Shown: one piece after another, positions 8,152 to 16,204 of the stretch | How positions within the stretch are numbered: the stretch's first letter is position 1 | Layout of the letters: each line of letters starts with the position of its first letter | Source: JAZLEZ01 sp045615505 | GTDB lineage: Bacteria; Spirochaetota; Spirochaetia; Sphaerochaetales; Sphaerochaetaceae | Assembly: GCA_045615505.1 (NCBI GenBank) | Contig: JAZLEZ010000038.1 | Span: 1 to 42,906, forward strand | DNA: 42,906 nt | Direction of reading: 5' to 3' | Notes under the pieces: model-generated | The model's database searches: none | What the model saw: the letters and a program-made list of their open reading frames with translations, nothing else | What the model was told of the DNA's origin: nothing | Position numbers and translations under genes: made by a program

Positions 8152-11100
8152 GGAACAAGTCTCTGAAGTTTTTCCAGAATAAACAGAGCTTTATCCCTGA
8201 GATTGATTGCCTGAGTCTTCATAATCATTATATTCGGTTTACAGGGATCGATTGTAACAGAACCGTTTCCCGTCTTTATCATATCTATCAACTTATCAAT
8301 ACTGATACTGGCAACTTTTGAGAATTCAACTGTAACAAGACCGTTGCGCTCCTTCATATGATAAACATCAAGCTTTCTGCAAACAATACGGAGTTGAGAA
8401 ATATAAAGCAGATTAAGAACTTCTTCGGGAATGCTGCCGAATCTGTCCTTAAGCTCAGCGGTAAGACTTTCAAGTTGTTCATCTGTACGGATTGAGGCTA
8501 TTTTCTTATAAACTTCAAGTTTAACTGTTGAATCGCCAATATATGTATCCGGAATAAAACCGCTGTAATCAAGTTCCAGAAATACTTCACTCTGGCTCTT
8601 GAGATCCTCTTCGCGGATTTTGGCAATTGCTTCATCCAGAAGGCGGATATACATATCCAGACCTACAATTGACATGAAACCGCTCTGCTCTTTTCCCAAA
8701 ATATTACCGGCACCCCTCAATTCCATATCTTTCATTGCAACTTTGAAACCGGATCCCAACTCCGTATGCTCACTTATTATCCGGAGCCGTTTGATTGCAT
8801 CTTCAGAAAGAACAAAGTCAGACGGATAAAAGAGATAGGCATAAGCCTCTCGATCCGATCGACCGACCCTTCCTCTCAACTGATAAAGCTGAGACACACC
8901 GTACATATCCGCACGATCGATTATTATCGTGTTGACATTGGGTATATCGATTCCGTTTTCTATAATTGTAGTAGAAACTAGAACCTGAATTCCTTCATAA
9001 ACAAAACGACGCATGGTATCTTCAAGAGCTTCGCTGTTCATCTGCCCGTGTGCGGTTTCTATAACTGCTTCAGGGATTCTTTCTCTGAGCATACCTGCAA
9101 CTTCCTCAAGTGTTTCAATTCTGTTATGAAGATAAAAAACCTGACCCTTTCTGGCAATTTCATCACGGATTGCCATTTCAGCTTTATCTAGATCAAAACG
9201 CTCGACAAAAGTCCTAATCGGTTTTCTTGAAATCGGAGGTGTGGTAAGAAGACTCATGTCCCTGATTTTCAACAATGACATATAAAGTGTTCTGGGAATA
9301 GGAGTTGCAGACAAACTGAGGCAATCAACATTTGCCTTGATTTCCTTGATTTTCTCCTTGTCTTTAACTCCGAAACGCTGTTCTTCATCAACTATAAGAA
9401 GTCCGAGATTTTTGAATTCTATATCCTTTTGAATGATTCTGTGAGTCCCGAACAGAACATCAGTATTTCCCTCTTTTATGTCTGTAATAACCTTCTTCAG
9501 CTCCTTGGGACTGACCATTCTGGAAAGCAAAGCAGTCTTCAGAGGAAACTCATGCAATCGGTTGTTGAAAGTTCTGAAATGTTGTTCGGCAAGAATTGTT
9601 GTAGGCGCAAGAAATGCAACCTGCTTCCCGCTCATCACTGCTTTGAAAACTGCACGGAAAGCAACTTCCGTTTTCCCGTAACCTACATCTCCGCATACAA
9701 GACGATCCATGACCTTGGTACTTTCCATATCATCTTTAATATCCTGAATACACAAAAGCTGGTCTTCAGTTTCCTCGAATTCAAATTCTGCTTCAAATTT
9801 CAACTGCCAGTCGGTATCCTTTGCAAAGGGAAAACCATGAGTTGATTGTCTTCTTGCATAAAGATGAACAAGATTCTCAGCCAAGGCTTCTGCACTTTTT
9901 CTTGCCTTGGCTTTTTTATTTTCCCATCCGCCGGAACCCAGTTTATCAAGATGAGGAGCTTCCCCTGCACTACCTATATACTTCTGAACAAGATTTGCCT
10001 GTTCAATTGGAACATAAAGGTTTTCTTTTTCTGCAAACTGAATTTTTATATAGTCCCGTTCACGGACTCTGTCGATTTTGAGAAATTTTCCTATACCGTA
10101 ATTTACATGAACAACATAGTCCCCTTCTTTAAGCTCTACAAAACTGTCCAATGCAGAACTCTGCGTATGTTGCAGTGTTTTTACAACCTGTTTTCTCCTG
10201 CCGAACACTTCATGTTCGCACATTACTATGAATTTATGCTTTGAAAGAGCAAAGCCTGAAGAAGGATTGCCTATAAAATAATGAATGGTTCGGAACTCGC
10301 TGAGCATTTGCTGAAGTCTGTTTTTCTGAGCATCCGTAGTAGTAAAAATATTGATTTTCCAATGTTCTTCTTCAAGACCTTTAAGCTCATCTTTGAGAAA
10401 AGTAAAATTTCCGAAATAGGAACGCGGACCGTCAATATCAAAGTGTTTTGATTCCGTTGTCTGAGAAGCTATATCGTTTATTACCATAGCCCTTATATCG
10501 GATTCGAAAAAAGACTTGAAATCAAAAAGCATACTGTCAGGTTTCGGTGCATTCTTATCCTGCTGATATGCTTTTCTGTACATAGCCTTTGCTTCCAAAG
10601 TCAGACTTCTGTATGAGTTTTCCAAAGCATTCTTTCCTAAGAAGATGAAGTAATCATCTTCTGAAAAATAAGCTGAAATACCTCCCGGAACCAAATCTAT
10701 TTGTTCTTCTGTCTGAAGAATCTGTAAATCAATATGCCCCAACTCCTTTGTTATTCTTTGGCTGATAGGCTCAAATCTGCAGATTTTTTCGATTTTATCC
10801 CAATCCAGAAATATTCTGACAGGCAATTCCGCTCCGAACGGGAATATGTCAAGAACTTCTCCCCTGACAGAGTATTCTCCCGGCATGGTAGTACTGTCAT
10901 TTCTGAAATAATTGCCTTCGGAAAGCAGAGAGGCTGCTTTCATTGTATCAAGACTGTCTCCGACCTTAAAATGAATTGTACCTGTATCAAGTTGACTCTT
11001 AGAAGGAAGAGGAAGACAAATAGACCTTATGCTGGTAATAACCAGACCATGCTTATCTGCTGTAAGATTTGAGAGACATCGGAGCTGTTCAAAATCTTTT

Positions 11101-11393
11101 TGATTTCCGGACCATGGACTATACAGGACTCTACCGCTGGACGGGAGAAGTTGAACCTGAATATTTGATTCCTTAATCTCGGCGGGAAGACTGTTATTGG
11201 AAAAAATCTGGCGTGCACTTTCATCCGTAGGACATATTAAAAAAGTGTTTCCCTTAATCTTCTGTGCAGCCAAAAGAGCATACTGAAAAAGCGGAAAACC
11301 ATCCAGATTCTCCGCAAATATTTTCCTGTCAGGATTTGCAACAAACGCTTTAAACACATCTGTTGCTTTAATGTATGTCACAAGCGTATGCAC
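8148..11393 (-). CDS. mfd: Transcription-repair coupling factor Mfd
   Basis: SF2 translocase that displaces stalled RNA polymerase and recruits UvrA. At 1081 residues it has all Mfd parts: UvrB-like N-terminal domain, the RNA-polymerase-interaction domain around GDYVVHVNYGIGKF, helicase motifs GDVGYGKTEVA (Walker A), DEEQ (Walker B) and SATPIPRT, a QLRGRVGR motif VI, and the C-terminal TRCF domain. The start is GTG 11393: a -10 TAAAAT ends exactly seven positions upstream and no Shine-Dalgarno is present, so the GTG would be the first base of a leaderless mRNA. nrdR lies 41 bp upstream on the same strand and read-through is possible. Confidence 0.97.
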   Translation of the reverse strand: MHTLVTYIKATDVFKAFVANPDRKIFAENLDGFPLFQYALLAAQKIKGNTFLICPTDESARQIFSNNSLPAEIKESNIQVQLLPSSGRVLYSPWSGNQKDFEQLRCLSNLTADKHGLVITSIRSICLPLPSKSQLDTGTIHFKVGDSLDTMKAASLLSEGNYFRNDSTTMPGEYSVRGEVLDIFPFGAELPVRIFLDWDKIEKICRFEPISQRITKELGHIDLQILQTEEQIDLVPGGISAYFSEDDYFIFLGKNALENSYRSLTLEAKAMYRKAYQQDKNAPKPDSMLFDFKSFFESDIRAMVINDIASQTTESKHFDIDGPRSYFGNFTFLKDELKGLEEEHWKINIFTTTDAQKNRLQQMLSEFRTIHYFIGNPSSGFALSKHKFIVMCEHEVFGRRKQVVKTLQHTQSSALDSFVELKEGDYVVHVNYGIGKFLKIDRVRERDYIKIQFAEKENLYVPIEQANLVQKYIGSAGEAPHLDKLGSGGWENKKAKARKSAEALAENLVHLYARRQSTHGFPFAKDTDWQLKFEAEFEFEETEDQLLCIQDIKDDMESTKVMDRLVCGDVGYGKTEVAFRAVFKAVMSGKQVAFLAPTTILAEQHFRTFNNRLHEFPLKTALLSRMVSPKELKKVITDIKEGNTDVLFGTHRIIQKDIEFKNLGLLIVDEEQRFGVKDKEKIKEIKANVDCLSLSATPIPRTLYMSLLKIRDMSLLTTPPISRKPIRTFVERFDLDKAEMAIRDEIARKGQVFYLHNRIETLEEVAGMLRERIPEAVIETAHGQMNSEALEDTMRRFVYEGIQVLVSTTIIENGIDIPNVNTIIIDRADMYGVSQLYQLRGRVGRSDREAYAYLFYPSDFVLSEDAIKRLRIISEHTELGSGFKVAMKDMELRGAGNILGKEQSGFMSIVGLDMYIRLLDEAIAKIREEDLKSQSEVFLELDYSGFIPDTYIGDSTVKLEVYKKIASIRTDEQLESLTAELKDRFGSIPEEVLNLLYISQLRIVCRKLDVYHMKERNGLVTVEFSKVASISIDKLIDMIKTGNGSVTIDPCKPNIMIMKTQAINLRDKALFILEKLQRLVP

Positions 11394-11399
11394 GATGAA

Positions 11400-11429
11400 A
11401 TTTTACTTAATATTCCGATTTGTTTGCAA
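11400..11429 (-). promoter_or_regulatory. Candidate mfd promoter (leaderless)
   Basis: On the minus strand TTGCAA (11429-11424), 18-bp spacer and TAAAAT (11405-11400). The expected start base is 11393, the G of the GTG start codon. The -35 overlaps the intergenic space after nrdR. Confidence 0.45.
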
Positions 11430-11434
11430 GGCAT

Positions 11435-11890
11435 TCAGCCTTTGAGCTTTTCTATTTCATCAACAAACTGTTCCACATTGTTGAAAGCACGGTAAACCGA
11501 AGCAAAACGAACATAAGAAACTGCATCAATACGGTAAAGCTGTCTGAGAGTTTCCTCACCTATTTCAGAGCTGAAAATTTCATGTTTTGCACCGGCTTTA
11601 ATCTTGATTGCATCTTCGATACTCTGAACAAGGTTATCTATGGTATCAATACTGATATTTCTTTTATCCGTACAGATTCTGAGACTGCGCTCTATTTTTT
11701 TCGGATCAAAAATCTGATGATTTCCGTCTTTTTTGATTACAACAATAGGCCTGTCTTCTATGCGCTCATAGCTGGTAAAACGATATCCGCACTTCAGACA
11801 CTGACGACGGCGTCTCATTGCCGTTCCGTTGTTGGTGGTTCTTGTTTCGAGAACTTTATCTTCTGTAGCTCCGCATGATGGACAACGCAT
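11435..11890 (-). CDS. nrdR: Transcriptional repressor NrdR
   Basis: Repressor of ribonucleotide reductase genes that senses dATP/ATP. The 151-residue protein is typical: an N-terminal zinc ribbon with Cys pairs CPSC (residues 3 and 6) and CLKC (31 and 34), an Arg-rich linker, then the ATP-cone domain starting near residue 48 (RPIVVIKKDG). It lies between dgt and mfd. The promoter at 11897-11925 predicts transcription starting exactly at the A of ATG, and no Shine-Dalgarno is seen, so it is probably leaderless and not only dependent on read-through from dgt. Its targets, the nrd genes, are not in the window. Confidence 0.97.
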   Translation of the reverse strand: MRCPSCGATEDKVLETRTTNNGTAMRRRRQCLKCGYRFTSYERIEDRPIVVIKKDGNHQIFDPKKIERSLRICTDKRNISIDTIDNLVQSIEDAIKIKAGAKHEIFSSEIGEETLRQLYRIDAVSYVRFASVYRAFNNVEQFVDEIEKLKG

Positions 11891-11896
11891 ATTTGA

Positions 11897-11925
11897 ATAA
11901 TATCCGAATCACCATCAGGTGTCTA
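11897..11925 (-). promoter_or_regulatory. Promoter of nrdR (leaderless)
   Basis: On the minus strand -35 TAGACA (11925-11920, five of six), 17-bp spacer and -10 TATTAT (11902-11897, five of six). The +1 predicted from this falls on 11890, the first base of the nrdR ATG. Confidence 0.6.
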
Positions 11926-11926
11926 C

Positions 11927-13066
11927 TTATCTTGCATCAAACCATTTCCCGGTCAGGGAACTTTCAATGCTCTGGTTAAGATGCTCCGGTTTCAGAATCT
12001 CATTTCCGCAATCTATACAGAAGTTGTCGCTCATACCGGAAATATAATCAAAAATCACTCTGCCGAAATTACCGTCAAATTCAATATAAGATTCCTTTTT
12101 TTCCGTAATGTAGTTATAGAAACCTGCTGCTACCATGTTACCTTCATTTCTGTACTTTCTTTCATCAAAGCCGTTTGACTCAAAGAGATTCCCCAGATAA
12201 TCGTAAATCAGATGAATGAGACGGGAGTAATACTTTTCATACCCTGCCAACATGGGGGAACGGTAAATATTTTTGTAGTTGAACTCTATCATCTTGCTCA
12301 TTGCCTCATAAATCGGCTCTGAAAAACTGATTGCCCCTTCCCTCTCCGATGTGCTGATAATATCTTCTACAAGAGTATTTATCATTTCACCGTTTGTTGT
12401 ACCCATAAAACGGGATACATCCTCAGGCATATCAGTGCTTTTTACGATTCCCAGCCTGACGGCATCTTCAAAATCACGACCCATGTAGGCAATCTGATCC
12501 GAAAGCCGTACAATACAGCCTTCCCAAGTTGCCGGCATCAGGTTTTTCTTTGTTTTAATGTTTTCAAGTTTTTTGACTCTAAAATCCGGTTTCAGAGAAC
12601 GGACAAACACTTCACCGCAATGGCTTACGATACCGTCGCGAACAGCATAGGTCAGATTGAGGGGTGTAAGAAAATCCACAACTCTGAGAGAATTGATTTC
12701 ATGTTCAAATATTCCCAGACCTTTTTCCTGCATCATTGAACTGATAATTTTTTCTCCGATATGCCCGAAAGGTGTATGACCCAAATCATGACCAACACCT
12801 ATTGCCCATGCAAGTTCATCATTAAGATGCATTCCTCTGCATATTGCAGTTGCAATCGAAGCTACATGCAGTACATGTTCGATTCTTGTACAGATGTGGT
12901 CGTTGCTGGGGGCGAAGAAAACCTGTGTTTTGTGTTTGAGTCTTCTGAACGGAGAACTGTGGAGAATAGCTGTAGTATCCCTGTAATAAGGGCTTCTGAT
13001 ATCTTCTTTTCTGTCCTTTACTCTGGAGGCAAGGACTTCATCTGATAACTGATTTATAAAACTCAT
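11927..13066 (-). CDS. dgt: dGTPase-like dNTP triphosphohydrolase (HD domain)
   Basis: HD-domain enzyme that cleaves dNTPs to deoxynucleosides and triphosphate. At 379 residues it matches the dGTPase-like family. The N-terminal motif YYRDTTAILHSSPFRRLKHK, the first metal His in RIEHVLHVASIA, the HD pair in GVGHDLGHTPFGH and a later conserved segment (RLSDQIAYMGRDFEDA) are all present. The neighbour is nrdR, 36 bp away on the same strand, so two genes controlling dNTP supply are adjacent. ATG 13066 has no Shine-Dalgarno. A weak TATGAT or TAACAT lies just upstream, consistent with a leaderless start but not convincing alone. Confidence 0.93.
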   Translation of the reverse strand: MSFINQLSDEVLASRVKDRKEDIRSPYYRDTTAILHSSPFRRLKHKTQVFFAPSNDHICTRIEHVLHVASIATAICRGMHLNDELAWAIGVGHDLGHTPFGHIGEKIISSMMQEKGLGIFEHEINSLRVVDFLTPLNLTYAVRDGIVSHCGEVFVRSLKPDFRVKKLENIKTKKNLMPATWEGCIVRLSDQIAYMGRDFEDAVRLGIVKSTDMPEDVSRFMGTTNGEMINTLVEDIISTSEREGAISFSEPIYEAMSKMIEFNYKNIYRSPMLAGYEKYYSRLIHLIYDYLGNLFESNGFDERKYRNEGNMVAAGFYNYITEKKESYIEFDGNFGRVIFDYISGMSDNFCIDCGNEILKPEHLNQSIESSLTGKWFDAR

Positions 13067-13089
13067 AACTTATGTTATCATATAAAGGT

Positions 13090-13383
13090 ATGATTAACTA
13101 TATTGTTGTACTGTCATCATTGATTCTTGATTCCGCATGTTTTGCTTTCTGTCTCAAATTCATTATCACCAGAGAATGGATGTACTGGATTGCTCCTCTG
13201 CTGTTAAGTCTGAGTATGGCAGTAGCTTCAATAATGTGTCTTATGAGTATTACATTGGAAAACAACCAGCCTCAGATAGTATCTTTTGCATTTGCCATTT
13301 CCGTTGTTCTTTCCGTCATTTCCTTTTTTTGGCTCATTTCACTTCTGCTGTTCAACTACAGAATCAAAAACGGAGATAAATAA
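13090..13383 (+). CDS. Small three-helix membrane protein, unknown function
   Basis: Not recognised. The 97-residue product has three hydrophobic segments, near residues 4-25, 30-54 and 63-87, and a short polar tail, so it is an inner-membrane protein with little outside the bilayer. An earlier in-frame ATG at 13072 exists. ATG 13090 is preferred because a candidate promoter (TTTATA 13053-13058, TATCAT 13076-13081) would start the message near 13088. It overlaps aroK by one base (TAATG), so it is probably co-transcribed and translationally coupled with aroK-aroC; a link to aromatic biosynthesis is not otherwise suggested. Confidence 0.6.
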   Translation: MINYIVVLSSLILDSACFAFCLKFIITREWMYWIAPLLLSLSMAVASIMCLMSITLENNQPQIVSFAFAISVVLSVISFFWLISLLLFNYRIKNGDK

Positions 13384-13883
13384 TGCCAGTTGTTTTTCTC
13401 TGCGGACAAAAAGACTGCGGAAAAACTTTTTTTCTCAACCTACTTTGCAAAAAAGAAAAAATCAAAGGTTATGATCTTGATGAAGAAATATTGAAATCAA
13501 CCGGTAAAACCGATATCAGAGAACTGTATGCCATACTTGGAGAAACGGAATTCAGAAAGACAGAAGAAAAGACATTTGACAATCTTATGGCATCACTTAA
13601 CGGAGAAAATGCCGTAATTGCACTTGGAGGCGGAGCTGTCAAACTGGTGGAAAAAGCAAATTTATACGGAAAGACCGTTTATCTTTATCAGTTGCCGGAT
13701 ATTCTTTTTTCAAGAATGGAACAAGAAGGATTACCCTCTTTCATAAGAGATAAAAACTCATTCATTGAACTTTTCAATTTCAGGAATAAAATATACACAC
13801 AGAGTTGCACAAGGATAATAGACTTGTTTCAGACAGAGGAAGAAGTAGTATGTCAGACACTTTCGGAAATGTACTCAAAATAA
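13383..13883 (+). CDS. aroK: Shikimate kinase
   Basis: P-loop kinase that phosphorylates shikimate at the 3-OH. The 166-residue protein has Walker A GQKDCGKT, the acidic YDLDEEI where shikimate kinases have the DxD shikimate-binding motif, ETEFRKTEE, and the Walker-B-like ALGGGAV. The usual lid Arg region is at SFIRDKNS. It starts on the last base of the stop codon of the small membrane gene and runs 34 bp into aroC. Sequence is diverged from well-studied AroK, but the pathway context makes the call safe. Confidence 0.88.
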   Translation: MPVVFLCGQKDCGKTFFLNLLCKKEKIKGYDLDEEILKSTGKTDIRELYAILGETEFRKTEEKTFDNLMASLNGENAVIALGGGAVKLVEKANLYGKTVYLYQLPDILFSRMEQEGLPSFIRDKNSFIELFNFRNKIYTQSCTRIIDLFQTEEEVVCQTLSEMYSK

Positions 13884-14779
13884 CCACATTCGGCGAATCT
13901 CACCTTCAATATGAAGGAGTAGTTCTTTCGGGACTTGAAAGCAATTTTCCTATATCAACAGATGAAATATGCCAAGATTTAAGCAGAAGACGACCCGGAA
14001 AACCCGGAACAAGCGAAAGGTGTGAAGAAGACAGATTTGAAATTGTCAGCGGAATCTTTGAAGGAAAGACAACAGGAACAGCTCTGGCAATTCTTATAGA
14101 AAACAAAGATATCAGAAGTGATGACTATGAAGCCCTAAAGGATGTTTTCAGACCGGGGCACGCAGATGAGACATACATGAAAAAATACGGAATCCGGGAC
14201 TACCGAGGCGGTGGAAGAGCAAGCGGAAGGGAAACTGTTGCCCGAGTTGCAGCAGGAAGTATCTGTAAACAGATTTTGAAAACGCACGGAATTACAGTCA
14301 GTGCGGAAATACTGTCTATCGGCGGAAAAACTGAAAACTGGGAAGAAATAATTGAAAATGCCGGATTGAACGACGATTCTGTCGGCGGGAAAATAAGATG
14401 TACCGTAAAAGGACTGGAAGCCGGAATCGGAGAACCCATATTCGATAAACTTGATGCAGTAATCTCTCATGCAGTTATGTCCATAGGCGCAGTAAAAGGA
14501 ATCGAGTTCGGAAGCGGTTTCGGTTGTGAATTTCTGAGCGGTAAAGAAAATAATAACCCGAAAAATGCCGGAGGAATCCTAGGTGGAATTTCAGACGGAA
14601 ACGATATTGTATTTGATGTTGCCGTCAAACCGACTCCTTCCGTCGGACTTGGAAAGAGACATGATACCTGTATTGTTCTGCGAATGGCGTCTGTTGTGGA
14701 AGCAATGACGGCAATCGCTGTTCTGGATATGTATTATATCCGTCACGGCAACTGCAGACCTGTAAACAACTCAAACTGA
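13850..14779 (+). CDS. aroC: Chorismate synthase (short form)
   Basis: FMN-dependent enzyme converting EPSP to chorismate. Conserved motifs are TFGESH (catalytic His), DLSRRRPGKPGTSERCEED, FRPGHADETY (second catalytic His), YRGGGRASGRET, NAGGILGGISDG and GKRHDTC. The start is ATG 13850 with GAGGA nine bases upstream, inside the end of aroK. At about 309 residues it is well below the usual 350-390. The shortening falls in two loops: after ILSIGGKTE, and between VKPTPSV and GKRHD where most AroC carry 20 or more extra residues. All core motifs remain, so it is probably functional. Its last 37 bp overlap the end of the converging aroDE gene. Confidence 0.92.
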   Translation: MSDTFGNVLKITTFGESHLQYEGVVLSGLESNFPISTDEICQDLSRRRPGKPGTSERCEEDRFEIVSGIFEGKTTGTALAILIENKDIRSDDYEALKDVFRPGHADETYMKKYGIRDYRGGGRASGRETVARVAAGSICKQILKTHGITVSAEILSIGGKTENWEEIIENAGLNDDSVGGKIRCTVKGLEAGIGEPIFDKLDAVISHAVMSIGAVKGIEFGSGFGCEFLSGKENNNPKNAGGILGGISDGNDIVFDVAVKPTPSVGLGKRHDTCIVLRMASVVEAMTAIAVLDMYYIRHGNCRPVNNSN

Positions 14780-16137
14780 AACTTTCCCTGAATTTTCAGG
14801 AAATCGACTCCTGTAATAATCTTACAACCTGCTTTTTCTGCCCGTAGGAGAAAAGGTGTCATTTCAGGCTTGTAGTAAAGGTCACATACTGTTTCTCTTC
14901 CGCTGAACCGATAATCTGTTGCAGTATCTTCTGCTGTACTGACGGCCTTTACCACAACATCTGCTTTATAGCTGTAAAGGGATAGATTTTCCATATTATC
15001 GAACTCACAACCCATTTCATCGGCCAATTTCTTTGATTTAGAAAAAGTTCTGTTGAAAACGGTAATATCTGTACTATTATCAGAAAGACTTTTTACAACG
15101 GCTTCAGCAGCACCTCCGGCACCTATTACTATGGCTTTTTTACCTTTGAAAAGTTCTGCCGAGGCTTCATAATCCGTGTTGTATCCTTTCCATTTTCCAC
15201 CTGTTCTGACAACAGTATTGCACGCACCTGTACTTTTACATTCAGAAGTCATTTCACTTAAGAAACGCAGTACTTCTCCCTTAAAAGGAGCTGTAACGGA
15301 AAAACCATTAATATTCAGGTAATCGGCAAGGCTGAAGAAATCTGAAACAGAATCAACGGTAAACGGTATATAAACAGCATCAAGATTCAGTTTTTCAAAA
15401 CCTCCGTTGTGTATTTGAGGAGACAAGCTCTGACTCACAGGGTTTCCGATTAGGCCGTAAATATTAGTGGAAAATGATAATTTATCCGCCCTGTAAAGAT
15501 TCTTCATCCTATACGCATCAAGCATACCCGGAGCAATGTTTTCTTTACTGCAATACATTAGAAAAGAACCGGTGCTCCTGTAGAGAATTCTGGACGGAAC
15601 TCCATAGTCACCCATTCCGACGATGATTTTTTCTTCTATGTCCGCACATTCATCTTTCAATCTGAAAAGGCGTTCGAGATCGGCAATACCGTTGATTCTT
15701 ACGGACAGCTTCGGAATGTCTCCGCAGGACGCTGCATCTTTTATAAGTTCAGCAGAATTTTCCGGCATACATTCCATATTATGATAGGACCTTATTACTC
15801 TTATTCTTCGTTCTTTCAGACTGTTCTCAAACTGATGATTGTAAAAATCATTTTCAAGATCAACATAGGAAAAGCATCCTTCGGCAATTTTTTTCATTAC
15901 ATCAAGACGCTCTGTCTCTTTGGCAGAATAATTTCCTCCGTCACTCTTTCTGCGTAGAGTAAGTATTACCGGTTTTTCTGTAATTGACGGAAAGGCTGAA
16001 GCTTTTGCGATTTCTGAAACATCAGAAAGGTCCAAAAAGTCCGCCCGTAACTCAAAAGCATCGGCAAGGTGACCGGAGTTTCTGAAAATTTCTTCATTTT
16101 CGAGCATTGAATGACCGTTCAAAGTCAGGCAAATCAT
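14743..16137 (-). CDS. aroDE: Bifunctional 3-dehydroquinate dehydratase / shikimate dehydrogenase
   Basis: Fusion of two shikimate-pathway enzymes, 464 residues. Residues ~1-215 are type I dehydroquinate dehydratase: the ELRADFLD strand, the His of SYHNME and the Schiff-base Lys of GDIPKLSVR are in place. Residues ~225-464 are shikimate dehydrogenase: substrate motif SQSLSPQIHN, catalytic Lys in SVTAPFK, Asp in GYNTDYEA, the NADP-binding VIGAGGAAEA and the NRTFSK cofactor loop. AAGGAA precedes ATG 16137 by about 8 bases. The gene faces aroC and overlaps it by 37 bp at the 3' ends. With aroK and aroC it covers four activities of the pathway. Confidence 0.94.
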   Translation of the reverse strand: MICLTLNGHSMLENEEIFRNSGHLADAFELRADFLDLSDVSEIAKASAFPSITEKPVILTLRRKSDGGNYSAKETERLDVMKKIAEGCFSYVDLENDFYNHQFENSLKERRIRVIRSYHNMECMPENSAELIKDAASCGDIPKLSVRINGIADLERLFRLKDECADIEEKIIVGMGDYGVPSRILYRSTGSFLMYCSKENIAPGMLDAYRMKNLYRADKLSFSTNIYGLIGNPVSQSLSPQIHNGGFEKLNLDAVYIPFTVDSVSDFFSLADYLNINGFSVTAPFKGEVLRFLSEMTSECKSTGACNTVVRTGGKWKGYNTDYEASAELFKGKKAIVIGAGGAAEAVVKSLSDNSTDITVFNRTFSKSKKLADEMGCEFDNMENLSLYSYKADVVVKAVSTAEDTATDYRFSGRETVCDLYYKPEMTPFLLRAEKAGCKIITGVDFLKIQGKFQFELFTGLQLP

Positions 16138-16151
16138 TGCTTTTTCCTTTC

Positions 16152-16181
16152 TTGACTAGGGTATCTTAACATTGATACTGT
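16152..16181 (+). promoter_or_regulatory. Candidate promoter of the ABC-F gene
   Basis: TTGACT (16152-16157), 18-bp spacer and TACTGT (16176-16181), 23 bp before ATG 16205. The -10 is weak. Confidence 0.35.
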
Positions 16182-16204
16182 GTAAAAGCAAACAAAGGAA
16201 TTTT

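Noticed and set aside
9429..9845. 138-codon plus-strand open frame inside mfd
   Set aside because: It is antisense to a well-conserved region of mfd, has no RBS and its product resembles nothing. The same applies to the many other antisense open frames across mfd, the importer operon and the EF-G genes.
13072..13089. Earlier ATG of the small membrane gene
   Set aside because: The candidate -10 TATCAT lies at 13076-13081, so this ATG would be upstream of the transcript start.
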